This document shows positions 34,278-47,532 of a stretch of 64,000 bases of DNA, piece by piece. The translations under genes were made by a program, and so were the position numbers. This DNA is from Daphnia carinata (Eukaryota; Arthropoda; Branchiopoda; Diplostraca; Daphniidae), in the NCBI RefSeq assembly GCF_022539665.2, contig NC_081333.1, positions 3,968,001-4,032,000 on the forward strand, given 5' to 3'. Position 1 is the first letter of the stretch. The number at the start of each line of letters is the position of its first letter. The notes under the pieces are model-generated. The model saw nothing but the letters and a program-made list of their open reading frames with translations, searched no databases and was not told the DNA's origin.

Positions 34278-37045
34278 TTAAGCCAGCAATCTGGCGACAA
34301 CGACGGACAGGATCAGTGCCATCATTGAAGCCATCATAGTCGATCCACTTGCGGTAGGATCTAAAAATAAATAAAAATAAATTTTAAATGTTTGCAACAA
34401 GAAACACGTTAAAAAATAAATGCATAACAGGCAACATGCGTTTCGTTTCCATGCGATTAATCTCAACTAATCACTGGACTATGAAAAAAAAAAGCTACTA
34501 GTAAATACCGAGTTGCTATGGAACAGACACGCGCGCACGATATTAAAAAAAAAAACACAATCTCTCTGTTACGATTTGAGCTCGTGCAATCGTGCAAGAG
34601 CTGCCTAACCTTCCGTCGTTTCATCGTAATCATCGTCATCGTCATCATCGTCGTCATTGTGATGCGTCATGGAGGTTGGATGGGGGCTAGATGATCCATG
34701 ATCGTCATCATCGTCTTCCATTTCGTCCGTGGTGTCCTCCACCGCCCCAACAGCACCGGCTTGTTGGTGGTGGTGGTGGTGATGCTCATCTTCATCATCA
34801 TCGTCATCCTCGTCTTCGTCGTCATCATCTTTCACATCATCGGCCGTGTTTTGCTCAGCCATGTGACCACCGCTCTTGTGGTGATCGTCTTTTTCGATCT
34901 TGACGTGTTTGACTGGCTTGGTGGCAGCCGCCGTATCGAGCTGATGATTGGCTTCATCTTCATCGTCTTCGTCATCGTCGTCATCGTCTTCAGAATCCAC
35001 GGCTGGCCCATCTCCCATCATCTCATTCCAATCGGCCTGCTCTTGAGCCACCGCCTGATCTTGCTGATATGCATAGCCGGCCAATCCCACCAACCCCACA
35101 ATTTGGCTTCTCTCTTCATCTTCTTCGTTGCTATCTTCGTTGGACAATTCGTCGATCGCATCGTGCACGAGATCGTCCTTGGACATGTAGGTCAGCTGCA
35201 CTAGCTCCGCGTCTTCTTTTTTTTTATGCCGAGAAGATTTCACGCCAAAGAAAAACCATTAAAAGAGATGTGGAAAAAAAAAAAGGCCAGCTGCTATATA
35301 GTTTGCGCGTAGAAAACACACGCTAACCCCGGCCTTATTGCTGAGGAAAAGAGGGAGAGAGACCTCATCAATCTCTAACATTCGTAAAAACTTTCTCTTT
35401 TCGAGATTTTTTTTTCTTGAACACAGTTTTAGCGTTTGTGAGAAAAGTCTTCCAATGGATGACCGACATTCATCGAATCTTTTTTTTTCTTTAATGTGTT
35501 TGTTTGCTTTTTTTCCGTCTGTCATTTTTTCCCACGCAACATCTAGCCGGATGACTGGACGCTTTGATGATGTAATGATAAGTCAACAATGGCGAAACAG
35601 AGAGAAACAAAAGGCACCACAACGTGCCCTTCATCCGTAGAACCTGTTAGTATGCCTTTTACTCTTCCATATTTCTTTTTCTTTTGACGGGAAAAGCTCG
35701 AAAAAAAATCTAAGCTCTCACTGGAATAGAACGCGAGAATTGCGAGACGTCGGCGCCAATGACGATATAATCGTGGGAATCGTGGCATTTTTTTTTTTTT
35801 TCGACTGGAGAATAAGCGAATGCAGAAAAAAGTGAAAACACACTCATTGCACGGGCAGTTAACTTTGCGAGTGTGTACCCATTTTAAAAACGAAAAAAAA
35901 ACCGCGTCGTTGGGTGCAGGTTTCGTGCGTGCGAAAAGAGTGTCCGGGAATCGGCCAAATAATAAAAAAAAAAAGGACGGCCACACCTTCATTGGCCGTT
36001 CTAAACGCGTATACGTTATCCACGTATTACAAATTCTTTATGAGGTAGTGGTTGACGTAAAACCCTCAAGAAATTCCTTTTATTGGCTTATTGTCTTTTT
36101 CTTTTAAAGGTCTGCTGGCCTCATTCTTCTGCCTCTCACGCACAGACCAACACACCTTTTTCTTGTTTTTCGGTTATTATTATATCCGCCCTTGAATGCG
36201 CGAATGATTGAAAAAAAGTAAGAACGGAATAGGTACCTCGATTTTCAGCTGGTCGAACTGATTGCTGCTGCTGGATACTATTGACATTCGATTCCTCTTC
36301 GACGTTGGCCTTGGTTTCCTCAACGGGTTTCAGCACGGAATCCTCATTGCGGTTGGGTTTCTGAAGATCCTGGGATAGTTAAATGATACCATGTGTAAGG
36401 TGGAACGTCGAAAAAGCATCATGCGTTTGTGTTTTCTTTGATTTGTTTTACCTGCAGATCAGTGACATCAGAATCAACAGGCTCAACAGGTTTGGGTTCA
36501 GGTTTAGGCTCGGGTTGCGGTTCCGGTTTAGGTTCGGGTTGGGGTTCTGGCATAGGCTCAGGTTTGGATTCAGGTTCAGGTTCAGGTTCGGGCTCGGGTT
36601 GCGGCTCGGGTTGCGGCTCGGGTTGAGGTTCGGGTTGAGGTTCAGGTTGAGGTTCGGGTTGGGGCTCAGGTTTGGGTTCAGGTTTGGGCTCGGGTTCAGG
36701 CTCGGGTTGAGGCTGTGGCTGCTGGTAATCGGGTTGCGCTTGTGGCTCTTTATCGTCTAATGGAACGACGATAGGAGCGGCATCTGTCGTCGTTGTTGTC
36801 GTCGTGGTCGATGTCGTCGATGTCGTCGTTGTTTTGAGCAATTGTTTCTTGTCTGCCGAAGATGAAACAGAAGCCGAGGCCGATTGCTGGACGGAAGAGG
36901 ATGAAAACGAAGCCGAAACGGACGAGCTGCTCGACATGGTCTGACTGTCGGTTTCGCCGGCTGGCATCGATGCAACCAAACCGGCTAAAAAGCAGCAGAC
37001 CAAAGCCACTATTGCCATTCGCCTACTTCTTCTCGATGACGTCAT
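34278..37045 (-). CDS. Unrecognised secreted GPI-type protein with PEPQ and Asp/His-rich tracts (471 aa)
   Basis: Function unknown. Exons 37045-36452, 36369-36237, 35215-34610 and 34360-34278 keep frame (1416 nt). Residues 1-27 form a signal peptide (hydrophobic [14 protein letters not shown]). A Ser-rich and Thr-run stretch (residues 30-92) follows, then about 80 residues of Pro-Glu-Pro-Gln/Lys repeats (105-190). After that comes a Glu/Gln-rich segment, and a third exon with long Asp/Glu runs broken by a six-His run and further Asp runs. The end (PTASGST plus a hydrophobic [13 protein letters not shown]) looks like a GPI-attachment signal: small residues then a hydrophobic C-terminus. A 5' UTR acceptor (CATTAG, 37057-37056) lies 10 nt before the ATG. 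The acceptor of exon 3 follows an A-run, so other in-frame AGs a few bases on are possible. Calcium or other metal binding at the cell surface or cuticle is only a guess from composition. Confidence 0.72.
36490..36720. repeat. Coding hexanucleotide-type repeat (Pro-Glu-Pro-Gln/Lys)
   Basis: Imperfect GGTTCG/GGCTCA units on the + strand, encoding PEPQPEP on the - strand. It is about 230 bp long inside exon 1 of the GPI-type gene and likely length-variable. Confidence 0.8.
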
Positions 37046-38543
37046 TCTCGTATTCTAATGACAAGAGGGAAAAGAAAAATTATTTAAATTAAATATGTAT
37101 TTATGTACGTAATAGACATCATTCCTCAAAAGATGGATCGTGGGAGGTCGCATATTTTCTCGGACATCCCAACGCAACCCCAAAAGAAAAAAAAAAAAAG
37201 AATTCCCTTTCTCCTCATTTCCCGATAGTTTTGAAAACCTGCCAGAGGAATGAATCAATCCTGGCAGGGATGCGTCTATATAGCCTTCAGCTGAAAATAT
37301 TAAAAAACGAGGTTTAGTGCGACGACACAATTCCCGATAGTGTACTGTTCCACACGGACGCAAGCCACATAACAATCCGTGATGGACTTGACGTTATTAT
37401 TATTACTTCCTCTGCAAAACAATTTTGTACATTTATTTTAGTTTCGTGGCTAGTTAGCGCAAATTCACTAGTGTCTAGTCTTAAAAAAAAAAATAATAAT
37501 AATTTTCACTTTGAACAAATTTATTGCCATTTTTTTTTTCTTGACCAACGCGGAAAAGGAGCTTTATAAAAATAGAGGCGCTACTTGTTTCATAGCTGGT
37601 GGTTTTGCAGCACGGAGAGCATTTGCGGTTTCTTTGGGGGGGACCCAGGACAAAAAGGGATGCAATTGCTGCTGATGTTTGGATAAGGATAGGTAGGTGG
37701 ATAGGTTTAGCCGATCGGAACGCGACGCGCACAGTGACAGAGCAACGCAACACCAAAAATATATACAGACACAACCCCCCCCCCCCCTCGTCTATATATG
37801 TGTCCAGTCTTTTTTGTGTCTAACGATGCTATCGATGAGATTAGAAGCAAGAGTCCGGGAATCCAGGCCAGCTAGCTCATTTCCAATCCAGCTGCTGTTG
37901 TCATCCGGACCGGCGCCAGAAATACACACAACAACAACGGCAGGAAATGGCAGTCCGGGGTCTTTTGGAACACTCCAAAAGTTTCAAAAAAAAAAAAAGA
38001 TACCTTTGAAAGATGTGTGACGAGAGGTGTTAAAAAAAAACAACTATGATGGCCGAAAAAGAGGTGCGCATTGTTCAAAAAGAAAATGTCGTGTTTTGAG
38101 TTCCAGTCTGTTTAGCACATTTGGTTTTTTTTTTCTTTCGAATGTAATCGCCATAGGAAAGAGAAATTGATTTGATTAGCACACGAAGATGAACTGGCAG
38201 CAAGAATAATGATAAAGAAAATGCCCTCGTTTTAATTCGATTTTCTCTTCTTGTCCGCTGTAATAGCCAAATATGTGGGTCACGACCTGCACCGGCGGAA
38301 ATGAACATTTTCCTTCTAGAAATGAACGGCTCATTTTTAAAAAAATTTTTTTTTCTTGGCTCAAAAAGAAAAAAATTCTTCCAACAGCTTCTCTTTCGTC
38401 TTTCGTTTCAGCCGCAAAATGGTGAGCTCCACGACGCATTCTTTTGTGTACGCAAGTAATGACTAAGGTTATATAGAAGGAGGTAACGTCTGAAAATGGC
38501 TGACGGTATTTTACACACACAAAAAATAAATTAGCATCTCAAA

Positions 38544-38574
<31 letters not shown>

Positions 38575-38813
38575 GTTGTTGTGCGTTCCGACGACCGCTT
38601 GACCTAATCCCGGGGGCCGGCATTGTAATATCTACCAGCTAGAATGAAGTGGTTCTTCTCTCCGGCATATCAACCTGTGCGTTTGAGTCACATCCCTTTT
38701 CCCGCCGATAAATATATCCGTGGAAGAAACACACCTTCATCGTTTGTACCAGGCACACGTTAACAGCAAAACACTTAACCTACTTCCAATTCCTGGCCGG
38801 TTCTCACAAGCGC

Positions 38814-38824
38814 AAAATGGCGGC
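38814..38824 (+). promoter_or_regulatory. YY1-type element AAAATGGCGGC
   Basis: A consensus-like YY1 site in the only clearly GC-rich, CpG-containing patch of this intergenic stretch. It is in the same orientation relative to a - strand gene as the element upstream of receptor A, so it may mark the promoter of the gene at 34278-37045. This is an inference. Confidence 0.25.
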
Positions 38825-40589
38825 CCGCGAGCGCAGAACACAAACACAGCGATGTAACAAGAAAAGAAAGAGGGAACGAATAAGATAGGCTATCATTTGT
38901 TTGACATGTAAAAGTAGCAGAGAGTTAGCATACAACAGGTTATACCTGCAATGCAAATGACATGTATACACACACTTGTACCTCAATGACCTCCCCCCGT
39001 ATAAATTCAAAATGCTAATAGTGTTGTAGCGACTTGAATGTTTGTTCATTCCATTTTCCTTCTTCTGATTAGCGTCGGGCTCTGCAAAGCAATTCCGTGG
39101 GTCCGCACCCATTTCTCTTTATTTTAGGCACACAACCGCCCTTAATGTTTCCATTTTAAAACATACAAAATGAAATGTGTTTTCTCTCGGGTGCCGACAT
39201 AAAAAAAAAGATGTGGAACAAAAGAAAAAAAAAAGTGTGTAATCAGGAAGATGATGTGAAACGGGACGTTAAACATGACCCGAAGAATTGACGAGAATCG
39301 ATTGTCGTCGCCACGGGGTGATGAAAGCAGCCGGTTAAACTAATCAAAACACGTTTGCCCATCGGATTGACCACACTTTTCTTCAAAACACCCAACTATT
39401 TTAAAAACGTGTTTTGTTTTTTTTCTACGCGTTTCCAGGCAAAAAAAAAATGCAAATTTCCTAGTTCATATTTACGCCAATAACCGGCCAGAGGTACGAA
39501 AAAAAAATAATATGAACTGCCAAACTCTAAAAAAAAAAATATATATATAATAAATTAGTACTGCTAACAAAGTAAAGGTGTTCTTTATTTAGGATGAACA
39601 GAGGAACGACCTCTGGTTGGCTGGCCCCGCTCGGAGGGATGGAGATGGTCTAAACTAGTCATACGAAACGGGTCGTTGCTTGACTTCTTTCTCATTTTAT
39701 TGCCATGGCGCAATGTAATATCCGCAAAACAAAAGAACGTGGGCTCTTTCTGGCATTTTTTGAACTTCCAACAACGTGTTTCCTAATATGGTTGTTTATT
39801 GTTGTTGCAACAATAAGTATTGGTTCACAGAGGGCTTTCCTGCTTCTTCACGAATTCACGGACCCACATGTGTGTGTACAAACTTGCATCATTCCTCTCC
39901 GGTTTGATGTCTGATTCATCCAAATGTCGGCAAAACATTACCTGAAATGTTTCCCTTTCCCCTTAAAAAATGGCTCGTTTAAAACATGTTGCAGACGGAA
40001 CTCGTCTTTGCTCTTCACATCGTAATCCTCCCCCTCCCGCTCCACTATTATATCTTACCGTGTGTGTGTCGGCAAGGCCTTCTGATGACAGGGATAATTT
40101 TTTTGTCTAGCCTCCTACACCCTACCCACACACACACACACCAAAAAAAAAAGAAAGAAGAAGAAGCGGATGGAAGAAGAGTAGGAAAACAAAAGCCTTG
40201 CGGGCACAACTGCAAAAGTCACGTTACAAAAGAGATGATAACCTCCTGGCTTCTCGTGCCTTCTTATGCGAGTGTAGCTGCTGTTGCTCCCTCCCCCCGC
40301 CGTCCAAAGCTGCTGGCAGTTTTTTTGGCTCGGAATGCTCTTGTATATACGAGATATTATAACCTTGGGGACTTTATTCTATTTTTCCGATGAAAAACTC
40401 TTTTAAAAACTTACTAAGGAAAGAACGTGTTGAACCTCACCGGGCGCGCGAGAGTCGCCCCAGGCCAAACTAAAACACGTATGCGCTTTGAATTTTATTT
40501 TATGATTTCTTTTAGAAAAAAAAAAGAAGCTACCTCCACTCGTGTTCTTATTTGGCATTGGTTCAAACATTTTTTTTTTCTTTTGTCAG

Positions 40590-40755
40590 GGGGAGCGTTG
40601 GCTGGGTGGAGGAAAGAAAAAGGACAATACCCAACGGTGCCCAGCAAAAGAGAAAAGATACGAATCCTCTTCGTACCAGTCGGTGCCCGACTACAGGGAA
40701 ACATTAATGGTTGGTTACGACATGCTAAGGCCATACGGTCGCCCAATGGCCGCAG
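40590..40755 (+). CDS. Candidate internal exon of an unrecognised + strand gene
   Basis: A strong acceptor (T-run, then CTTTTGTCAG, ending 40589) and a good donor (CGCAG|gtaaac) bound an open frame of 55 codons, phase 0 in and phase 1 out. The peptide is polar with many tyrosines (RYESSSYQSVPDYRETLMVG, YDMLRPYGRPMAAG) and resembles a cytoplasmic tail. I do not recognise the family and could not find a convincing first exon. Joined to the next good acceptor (41416) it would end one residue later. Confidence 0.35.
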
Positions 40756-41271
40756 GTAAACGTAGGTTTTGACTTTCTTAAGAAATAAGCGAATGACGAC
40801 GCATCCCTTACGCCACTTGACAAGGATTTCTCTTTCAAGAATCAATGGGGAGAAAAAGAGTCTTTTGAATAAACGAGGCATTGCCAAACATGGTAACAAC
40901 ATCATATAAGAAGGTGGGCGCAGACAAAAACAAAACAGCTGGACCTTAAATGTCGAGAAAAAAAAAAAGAATTTTGGTTTCATTCGTCGCTTGAGGAAAC
41001 CTTGAATTTCAAATGATGTCTGAGATGTGTGTTTCACGAGAGATGTGCTTTACACACTCGCCTACACACGGGCGACGTGTACAAACGATCACGCAAAGAG
41101 CCACGAACGAGCACAAGGCTAAAGAAGAGGCCAAAAACACAGTTGGCAAACGATGGCAGACAAGACGCCAATAGCCAAAAAAAAAAAAAAAATGTAAGTC
41201 GTTGATGAACTGCTGGTGAAAAGATTCTACAACTGAGGCCAAACCAACATGGAGGTTAAAGCTAAAATTAA

Positions 41272-41291
41272 ACACACACACACACACACAC
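41272..41291. repeat. CA dinucleotide microsatellite
   Basis: About ten CA units in the intergenic region. A similar run lies at 62949-62968. Confidence 0.8.
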
Positions 41292-41416
41292 AAAAAAAAG
41301 GTCCACACCTAAAAACGCACGGAGATGAAGGCAACGTTCAAAATGTTTGAGCATTCGTAATGTTTCGTTTTGATTTGTAATGATGCGTGGAATGATTAAC
41401 GTTGATTTTCTTTTAG

Positions 41417-41464
41417 GATAATTACGACCCGCCGTATAAGACTCCCGGTGTTGAGTGGGAGTAA
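41417..41464 (+). CDS. Candidate terminal exon of the same + strand gene
   Basis: The acceptor TTGATTTTCTTTTAG is followed by an open frame DNYDPPYKTPGVEWE and a stop when entered in phase 0. Entered in phase 1 (after exon 40590-40755) it stops at once, giving GGA TAA. Very short, and support is limited to the splice signal and peptide composition. Confidence 0.25.
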   Translation, partial: DNYDPPYKTPGVEWE

Positions 41465-41578
41465 CTTAGCTGCGAGCTGAGATAGTTAGACGTCGAGTAC
41501 AATTGTGCTGGCGGGATTGAAAGCGAAACGGAAAATTGTAGCTACTACCAAACAATAACGAGTAACAAGAATTCAGCT

Positions 41579-41582
<4 letters not shown>

Positions 41583-41619
<37 letters not shown>
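41583..41619. repeat. Poly(A) tract of about 37 bp
   Basis: The longest homopolymer seen. Others of 20 bp or more lie at 38549, 43875, 50012, 51006, 57001, 58737, 59018, 60107, 60795 and 62261. Confidence 0.8.
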
Positions 41620-41621
<2 letters not shown>

Positions 41622-44600
41622 GTTTTGGTATCACATCCGGATATAAATGAAGAAATCAAACACGAACAACATGCACGATCAGACGTTGTCCGTATAACCA
41701 TCAGGCAAAAAAAAAAAAATAAATGGAGAGAAATTTGAGACTTTAAAAAAAAAAAAAACAATTTAAGAAAAAACTATTTTTTTTTTTTTCAGTTCGAGTA
41801 TTTTTCCGGCTGGTACCTACGTCGTTTCCAGTTAATTGTAAACAACTCTTCCGCCCACACCTGTCACTTTAGTTTACGTACAATTCGATTTCAAATTGTT
41901 TTTGTTCACAGTTACAATGGGCGAATGCATTCTTTAATCAATAGTTAAATTTTCTAATCAATATACGAGAATTGACGTCTGTGTGGTTTCTGTTTGTGCG
42001 TAGCCAACTTGATTAGCCAGGAAACACGAGAAAGCGCACAAGTGGCAATGACGACATCACGTTTCATTCCCTCCCCAACTTTCGATTTCTAATTGTATTT
42101 TTTTTTTCTATAGGACATTCTCTACGACGTAAGACCGTAGAAAAAAAAGTTTCGAAATTTCAAATAACATCCCACGGTAGCATCGGTTTTTCGCTGCATT
42201 GCCTATGGTGATCTACCTAGCCTCCTTTTCCACAACCTAGAAAGGGTGAGGGTAGTCTATTACATTATTCAACTTTGAGTTCAGGTTGGTGGGCTTACGT
42301 CTCTTTTCTTTCGTTTTTACAGGTGGGGAGTCTATCTTACAACTTTCGAACTCTCCCCTTCAACATTCCACGTCGTCCTTCCATACAGAAAAAGGGGGGA
42401 GGGTTAGGTAGATAGTCTTTAATGTTATTCAAAGTTCTATTGTTTTTCTCATCCTGTCCCTAACGGCGAGAATAATTTCACATTCGACTACAGATATGTT
42501 TCTAATTCGAAGACGAGGGAAAGAAGTCGTAATGATGATCGAATTCATTCTCACCTGTTTAATTGTTAGAACCGTTGACGTAGTCTCCAAACTGATGGTG
42601 GGATGGAAACAAAAATTCCCAACACAAAAACGAAAATTTTGGCGTTTCACTTAGACGATAATTTTTCACGGGCAACACGAAAAACCGGAAGAAGACAAAA
42701 TGGAATAATTTCGACTATGGGGGATGAGTAGGATTCACTTTGAATGAAAAACGAACGGGGGAGAAAGGAGAGAATCGTGTGCGGGAGCGATGGATGAGAG
42801 AGCGAGAGAGAAAAAAAGGAACACACCTGGCACGTCGGAGCAACTGGTTGATAATGGACACGAAGCGCTGCGGGTTTTTGGCCCTTTCCTTTCTTGCCTT
42901 TCCTCCAGCAATAGACAAGCGCAACATGGAAGAGAGAAAGAAACACACACACAAAAAATGTGGAGGAGAATGGCGCGGCGTTCTTCGCCACGAGCGCTCA
43001 GTTTCGTGAAACACTACGCGTCAAGCAAAAAACTTAAAGAAAATGTTTTTGGTTTGTCAATTCCACATGTTGATTATACGCATTGAATGGTTCGTGAAAA
43101 CAACAGTTGTCCTGACTAAACCAACTCACACAAGTGAAATGATTTTTCGTTAGAATTCCTCTTATTTTTTTTTTTTTTCAATTGTTTTATTTACTCGAAT
43201 GATTTGAATGCGGGGCAAAATTGCTCGCTCCGCTTCACCGTTTTTTTTTTCGATTGCGTCATTTTGTTAGACGCTTATCCCCCCCCCCCAATTTGCTCCG
43301 GATTTTTATTTTATATTTTTTTTCATTTATTTCGAATTCCGGAAAGTAAATTCTGTTATTGTTGTTGCTATTATTGGTGAACTGCGTGATTGGCCTTGTT
43401 TCATTCCCCCTTTTTTTAATCACCGACTGTTAAACCTTTTTTTTTACGCATATGTGCGAATCAGTTGGGGTAACAAGAAGAAAGCAAAGAACATAGTGAA
43501 CGTGTAGAAAAGAATAAAACTAGAACTACATAACCGTACTCAAGCGTACGAAATAAAGTCGAATTATTGAGACTCCATATAGCGGCGGCGCCCCGTTTGT
43601 TTCTCACGCGTAGTTGACGGTCTCGGGAATATAGAAGCCAAATTATCCCTACCTGTGTGTGTGTGTGTGTGTCTACCTGCGGTCTTTTTAAAAAAAAAAA
43701 AAAAATGTATTCTTACGACGTAGAAAGAAAATAAATGCCTGTGTACGCAGATATAGTCGAATTAAATGAGTTTGATACGCACACACAGCTCCAGTCGGGA
43801 GAACAAACTGGGTCGTTTGCGCAATAACTAATGAATTATGTTCCAACGTCGACCCGATGAGAACTTTGAGAATTTTTTTTTTTTTTTTTTTTTTTTAAGT
43901 TTGGGATGATTTGTTTCGTCATTTTTGTGGTTGTCTTTGCCGACGAAAAGAAATGGCCGCTCGCCATTTGTCTTAACAATTGCACATATACTTTTTTTTT
44001 TTTTATTCTTTACTCGCGTGAGAACCCGATCGACTTACCGTGGCATTAAATAACGAATCCGCTACGTTTCGCTACGTTTTTTTTTAAAAACTAGGGACTC
44101 ACCTGAATAGAAAAAAAAAACGTATCCATTTGGACAGAGTTCCATCAAAAGGGGAAAAAGGAAATGTATTGATCTTCTTATACAAAAGTTTTTTTTTTTT
44201 TTCTTTAACGGCACATCTCCATCAGCTCAACAGACAAATCAAAACTAAAAAGAAACGGGACAACTAAACAAAAAGAAGAGGGAATGCAAAAAAAAACAAA
44301 CAAACAAACACATGTGAACATGATGGAAAAGAATAAAAAAACAAAACAGACGGGAATGTCTATGTATAACTTAAAAAAGAAAATTCGCTACGGATGTCGA
44401 TGGTCAATGAAAATGTAAAAAAGAAAAAGAAGGATGAAAATAATGCAGTCACAAGGAAAAAGAAAAATAACGGAGAGAGTTTCCATCTTTTTACTGCCGA
44501 TGATGTCAACAATATGGACACAATTTTCTATTTGAAGAGGAAACAAAAAAAAAAAAAAAAAAAAAAGATGAATATTTGGCTGAGAGGAGAAAGTGCAGCA

Positions 44601-45010
44601 CAAAATGGCAAAAAGCCTCTCTTATTTTTTTTCGTCGAGAAACATTGGACGAAGGCTATCCTACAATTCATATCGTAGATGAATGGGAAAGAAAGAGGAA
44701 ATGACGAAGCGAGAAGCGGCTTCTTCTAAGAGAATATATCGTAGAGTCATAATAATAATAAAGAGAAACTGTTATTTATGTACATCCAAAGATGAAAGAA
44801 AAAAAAAAAGGCGCACAGATAAAAGCTAAAACCTTATTTCTTGTTTTCGCGGGTCAGTAGGCCAATTCTCTCTCCATCCAAGAGAGGCCGGATGGCACAC
44901 ACGAGAGAGAGTTTTTACATGACACGGAAAATCAAACATGATCATTTTTTTTTTTTAAGCAAATTAAGTCGAGAATTTGTTTTTTTTTTCGGCGGGGAGG
45001 GTTTGTAACA

Positions 45011-45016
45011 TTTATT
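45011..45016 (-). terminator. Poly(A) signal of the ADAMTS-like gene
   Basis: TTTATT on the + strand (AATAAA on the - strand), about 90 bp after the stop codon at 45104. Confidence 0.4.
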
Positions 45017-45103
45017 TTTTTTTTTTAATGACTGGGTGAATATTTTGAAATAAAAAATTTGCTTTTGTTTTTAGGTATATCGGTGATGAAGGAACGGATG
45101 GAA

Positions 45104-47501
45104 TTAGGAACGGATGTCATCAGTAGACGAGGCGTTAACATTATCGGTGGGATTTTTAAACCTTTTCTTCTTTTTCCTATTGGATTGGCTCCGATTGAAG
45201 TGATCAGTTTCTTTTAACTGGTGGTGATGACACGTTTGGCAACAGTGTTGGCGATAACGCGGGATGTAACACAATTCAAGCGTCTGGACTAGGCCACAGT
45301 GGCTGGACTGATCCCGGCATTGTCCACCTGCATCGATAAAAGGAAGCCAAAAAAAAAAATATAAACAACACAATTAGAAATAAAATAAAAGAAAAACGTG
45401 ACTGATAATGAGCAATGGTGTGTGGGAGTTAAGTCGAGTCAATCAGTCGACCGTGAATCTCCAACTACAAGATAGTGATGATGGCGGTTAGTGGAGAAAA
45501 TCCCCCCCTCCCCTCAAAAAATGTGATGGATGTTTTTAAATTTTATTTTGATGGATGAAAAAAAAAGTGGGTTGAACACGACGGCACGCTCGGCTCAACA
45601 CAAGGCAGATGATGCTGATGGAACTCGGTAATTCCATTGCTACTATGTTGTTTTTTTTTTATGTTGGCTCCATCCTTCGCGTGATTCGACAATTTCAAAG
45701 GAAAAAAAAAATAATCTCCCTCCCCTCTAAAGTCTCATCACATCAGCTGAGATTTACAGTAAGTCAAATTCTTCGCTGCGGGTAACGCCAGATGGTGATG
45801 GCTAGCAGTGAATAAAATCACGGAAGGGGGATACGAAAAATCAGAGCGGGACTGCGCAACCGTTTCACTATTTTGATTCCATTTTCCATATTTCCCTTGA
45901 ATTCTTTCTATTATTTATTATTATCATTATTATTATTATTATTATTTTTAAAATGCGGGTTTTACGGACAATCGCATCGCAAGTTGGGCCTTTTTTTTTC
46001 CCGATATTTTATCACGTGGAAAAATCGATAATTCGCCAAATGGGCTTATCAAAAGCAACAACCAAAGAAAAAAAAAAAAAAAAAAAAAGGGGGGGGGGGG
46101 CACGATTTCTTTCGATTAGTTTCCATCACGCGCAATTTGCTTTTTCGCTTTCCCCCCCCTTTTTGTTGCTGACGTCTCAAGCGCATCCATCACGATCACG
46201 ATGCTAATAACTAAATGCAAAAAAAACATTTTTTTTTGTTGTTGTTGCCCCTACTGATTTTGTCAAGTTCCATAACTCTTATCTCAACATCTTTTTTTTT
46301 TTTTTACAATGAATTTCCTTTACTGCCTCCGGGACTGGCCCCTCTATTTTTTTTTTCCTTCCACGTAAGAAAAAATTGTAATCACGACGATGAAAAAAGG
46401 AACCATATCATCTTCGCCCCACGTCACGGATTTTGACGATTAAGACTCACACGAAGATGATGATTTACGTAAAAGGGCGGTGACGCGTAAACTTCCCTGT
46501 TCCTTATCTGCGTCTCTTCTTATTATGACGCAGAGTTTCGTTTGCGCAAGGGGAAGCTGTCGCCCCCCCCCCCGAGGAGTACCCTTGACAAGCAACGCCA
46601 TCTTACAGCGGGAAATTCAAATCGATTTGATTTTTCAGCGTTTGCCTTTTTTTTTCCGCAATCAATCAGGACACGCAACGACGGGGTCAAAGAACCACGT
46701 CACCGTGATAGGATATTTAATTAGCGGTGAATTGTGTGGAATACACGGGAATAACTGTACTACCCGCCGCTCTCGGGTGGTAAATGTGAAAGCTTCCCGA
46801 AAGGGGGCGACGGTACACACGCAAAACACGAACGACAACAGCCATACGCAGGATAATGTCTATTATGAGGTTTAATTAATAGCGCACGCCACTAAGAAAA
46901 AATAGAGTTCAATAAAGGTCGTCAAAAGTAAACAAGATGAAATTAATAACCAACCGCTACGTTGCAAGACTTAAAATAAGGAAGCAGCGCAAATGAAATT
47001 GCTTGACGAGCGAAAACCAGTTAAATCATAAAAGAAAAATAAAATAATATAAGATACTTACGTTTAGGGCACGGAGGTCCCCGACAGGGACGCGTTACAG
47101 GTAGTCTAGGTAAGTCTACATTTTTCGAGTGTTTTGCGTTTGTTTTGAAGTTGGGAGAGGAAGGAAATTGTTGTTTTAAAAGGAAAAAGTTAAAAGAAAT
47201 TAAAAAAAAAAGGTTAGGCCAAATAACATATAAAATAATTAAAAGAAATGAAAAATGTAAAAAGAAAAAAAAAAAAAAATACCAGCACAGGCGAGGCCGG
47301 CGGGAGAATCAGTGTCGTACCAAACGCAGCGCAGTAGTCGCGATTGGTGACCAACGGAATCACAAGTAGCCGTGCACTAATTACCGCGTTGCAAAACAAA
47401 AGGAAAACCGGTCCCGCACAGTCACGACACACAACAGACAGAGAGAGAGAGAGAGAGAGAGATTGTCATTCCAAAATCGAACTATGCTTTATCGGGTAAT
47501 C

Positions 47502-47532
<31 letters not shown>

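Larger units (their letters stand above)
37056..45010. other. Long intergenic region with homopolymer runs
   Basis: Probably the 5' flank and leader intron of the GPI-type gene plus the 3' flank of the ADAMTS-like gene. It is full of poly(A)/poly(T) runs (for example 38549-38574 T, 41583-41619 A, 43875-43896 T) and CA/GT microsatellites. A short + strand ORF (44 codons, 38644-38778) and two candidate + strand exons (40590-40755, 41417-41464) are the only coding hints. A YY1-like AAAATGGCGGC at 38814-38824 could mark a promoter. Confidence 0.4.

Noticed and set aside
34698-35204. + strand hydrophobic Val/Ile/His ORF
   Set aside because: Antisense of the Asp-rich exon: runs of GAT/GAC read backwards give ATC/GTC, so it is not a membrane protein.
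36383-36760. + strand ORF with RFGLRF-type repeats
   Set aside because: Exact antisense shadow of the PEPQ-coding exon on the - strand, which has a signal peptide and splice sites.
39591-39656. Possible short terminal exon on either strand
   Set aside because: Both strands show an acceptor-like site and an open frame to a stop, but neither can be linked to a gene, and the peptides are short and unconserved as far as I can tell.
42715-43086. Cluster of overlapping ORFs on both strands
   Set aside because: Driven by GA/CA-rich simple sequence, with no splice or domain support.
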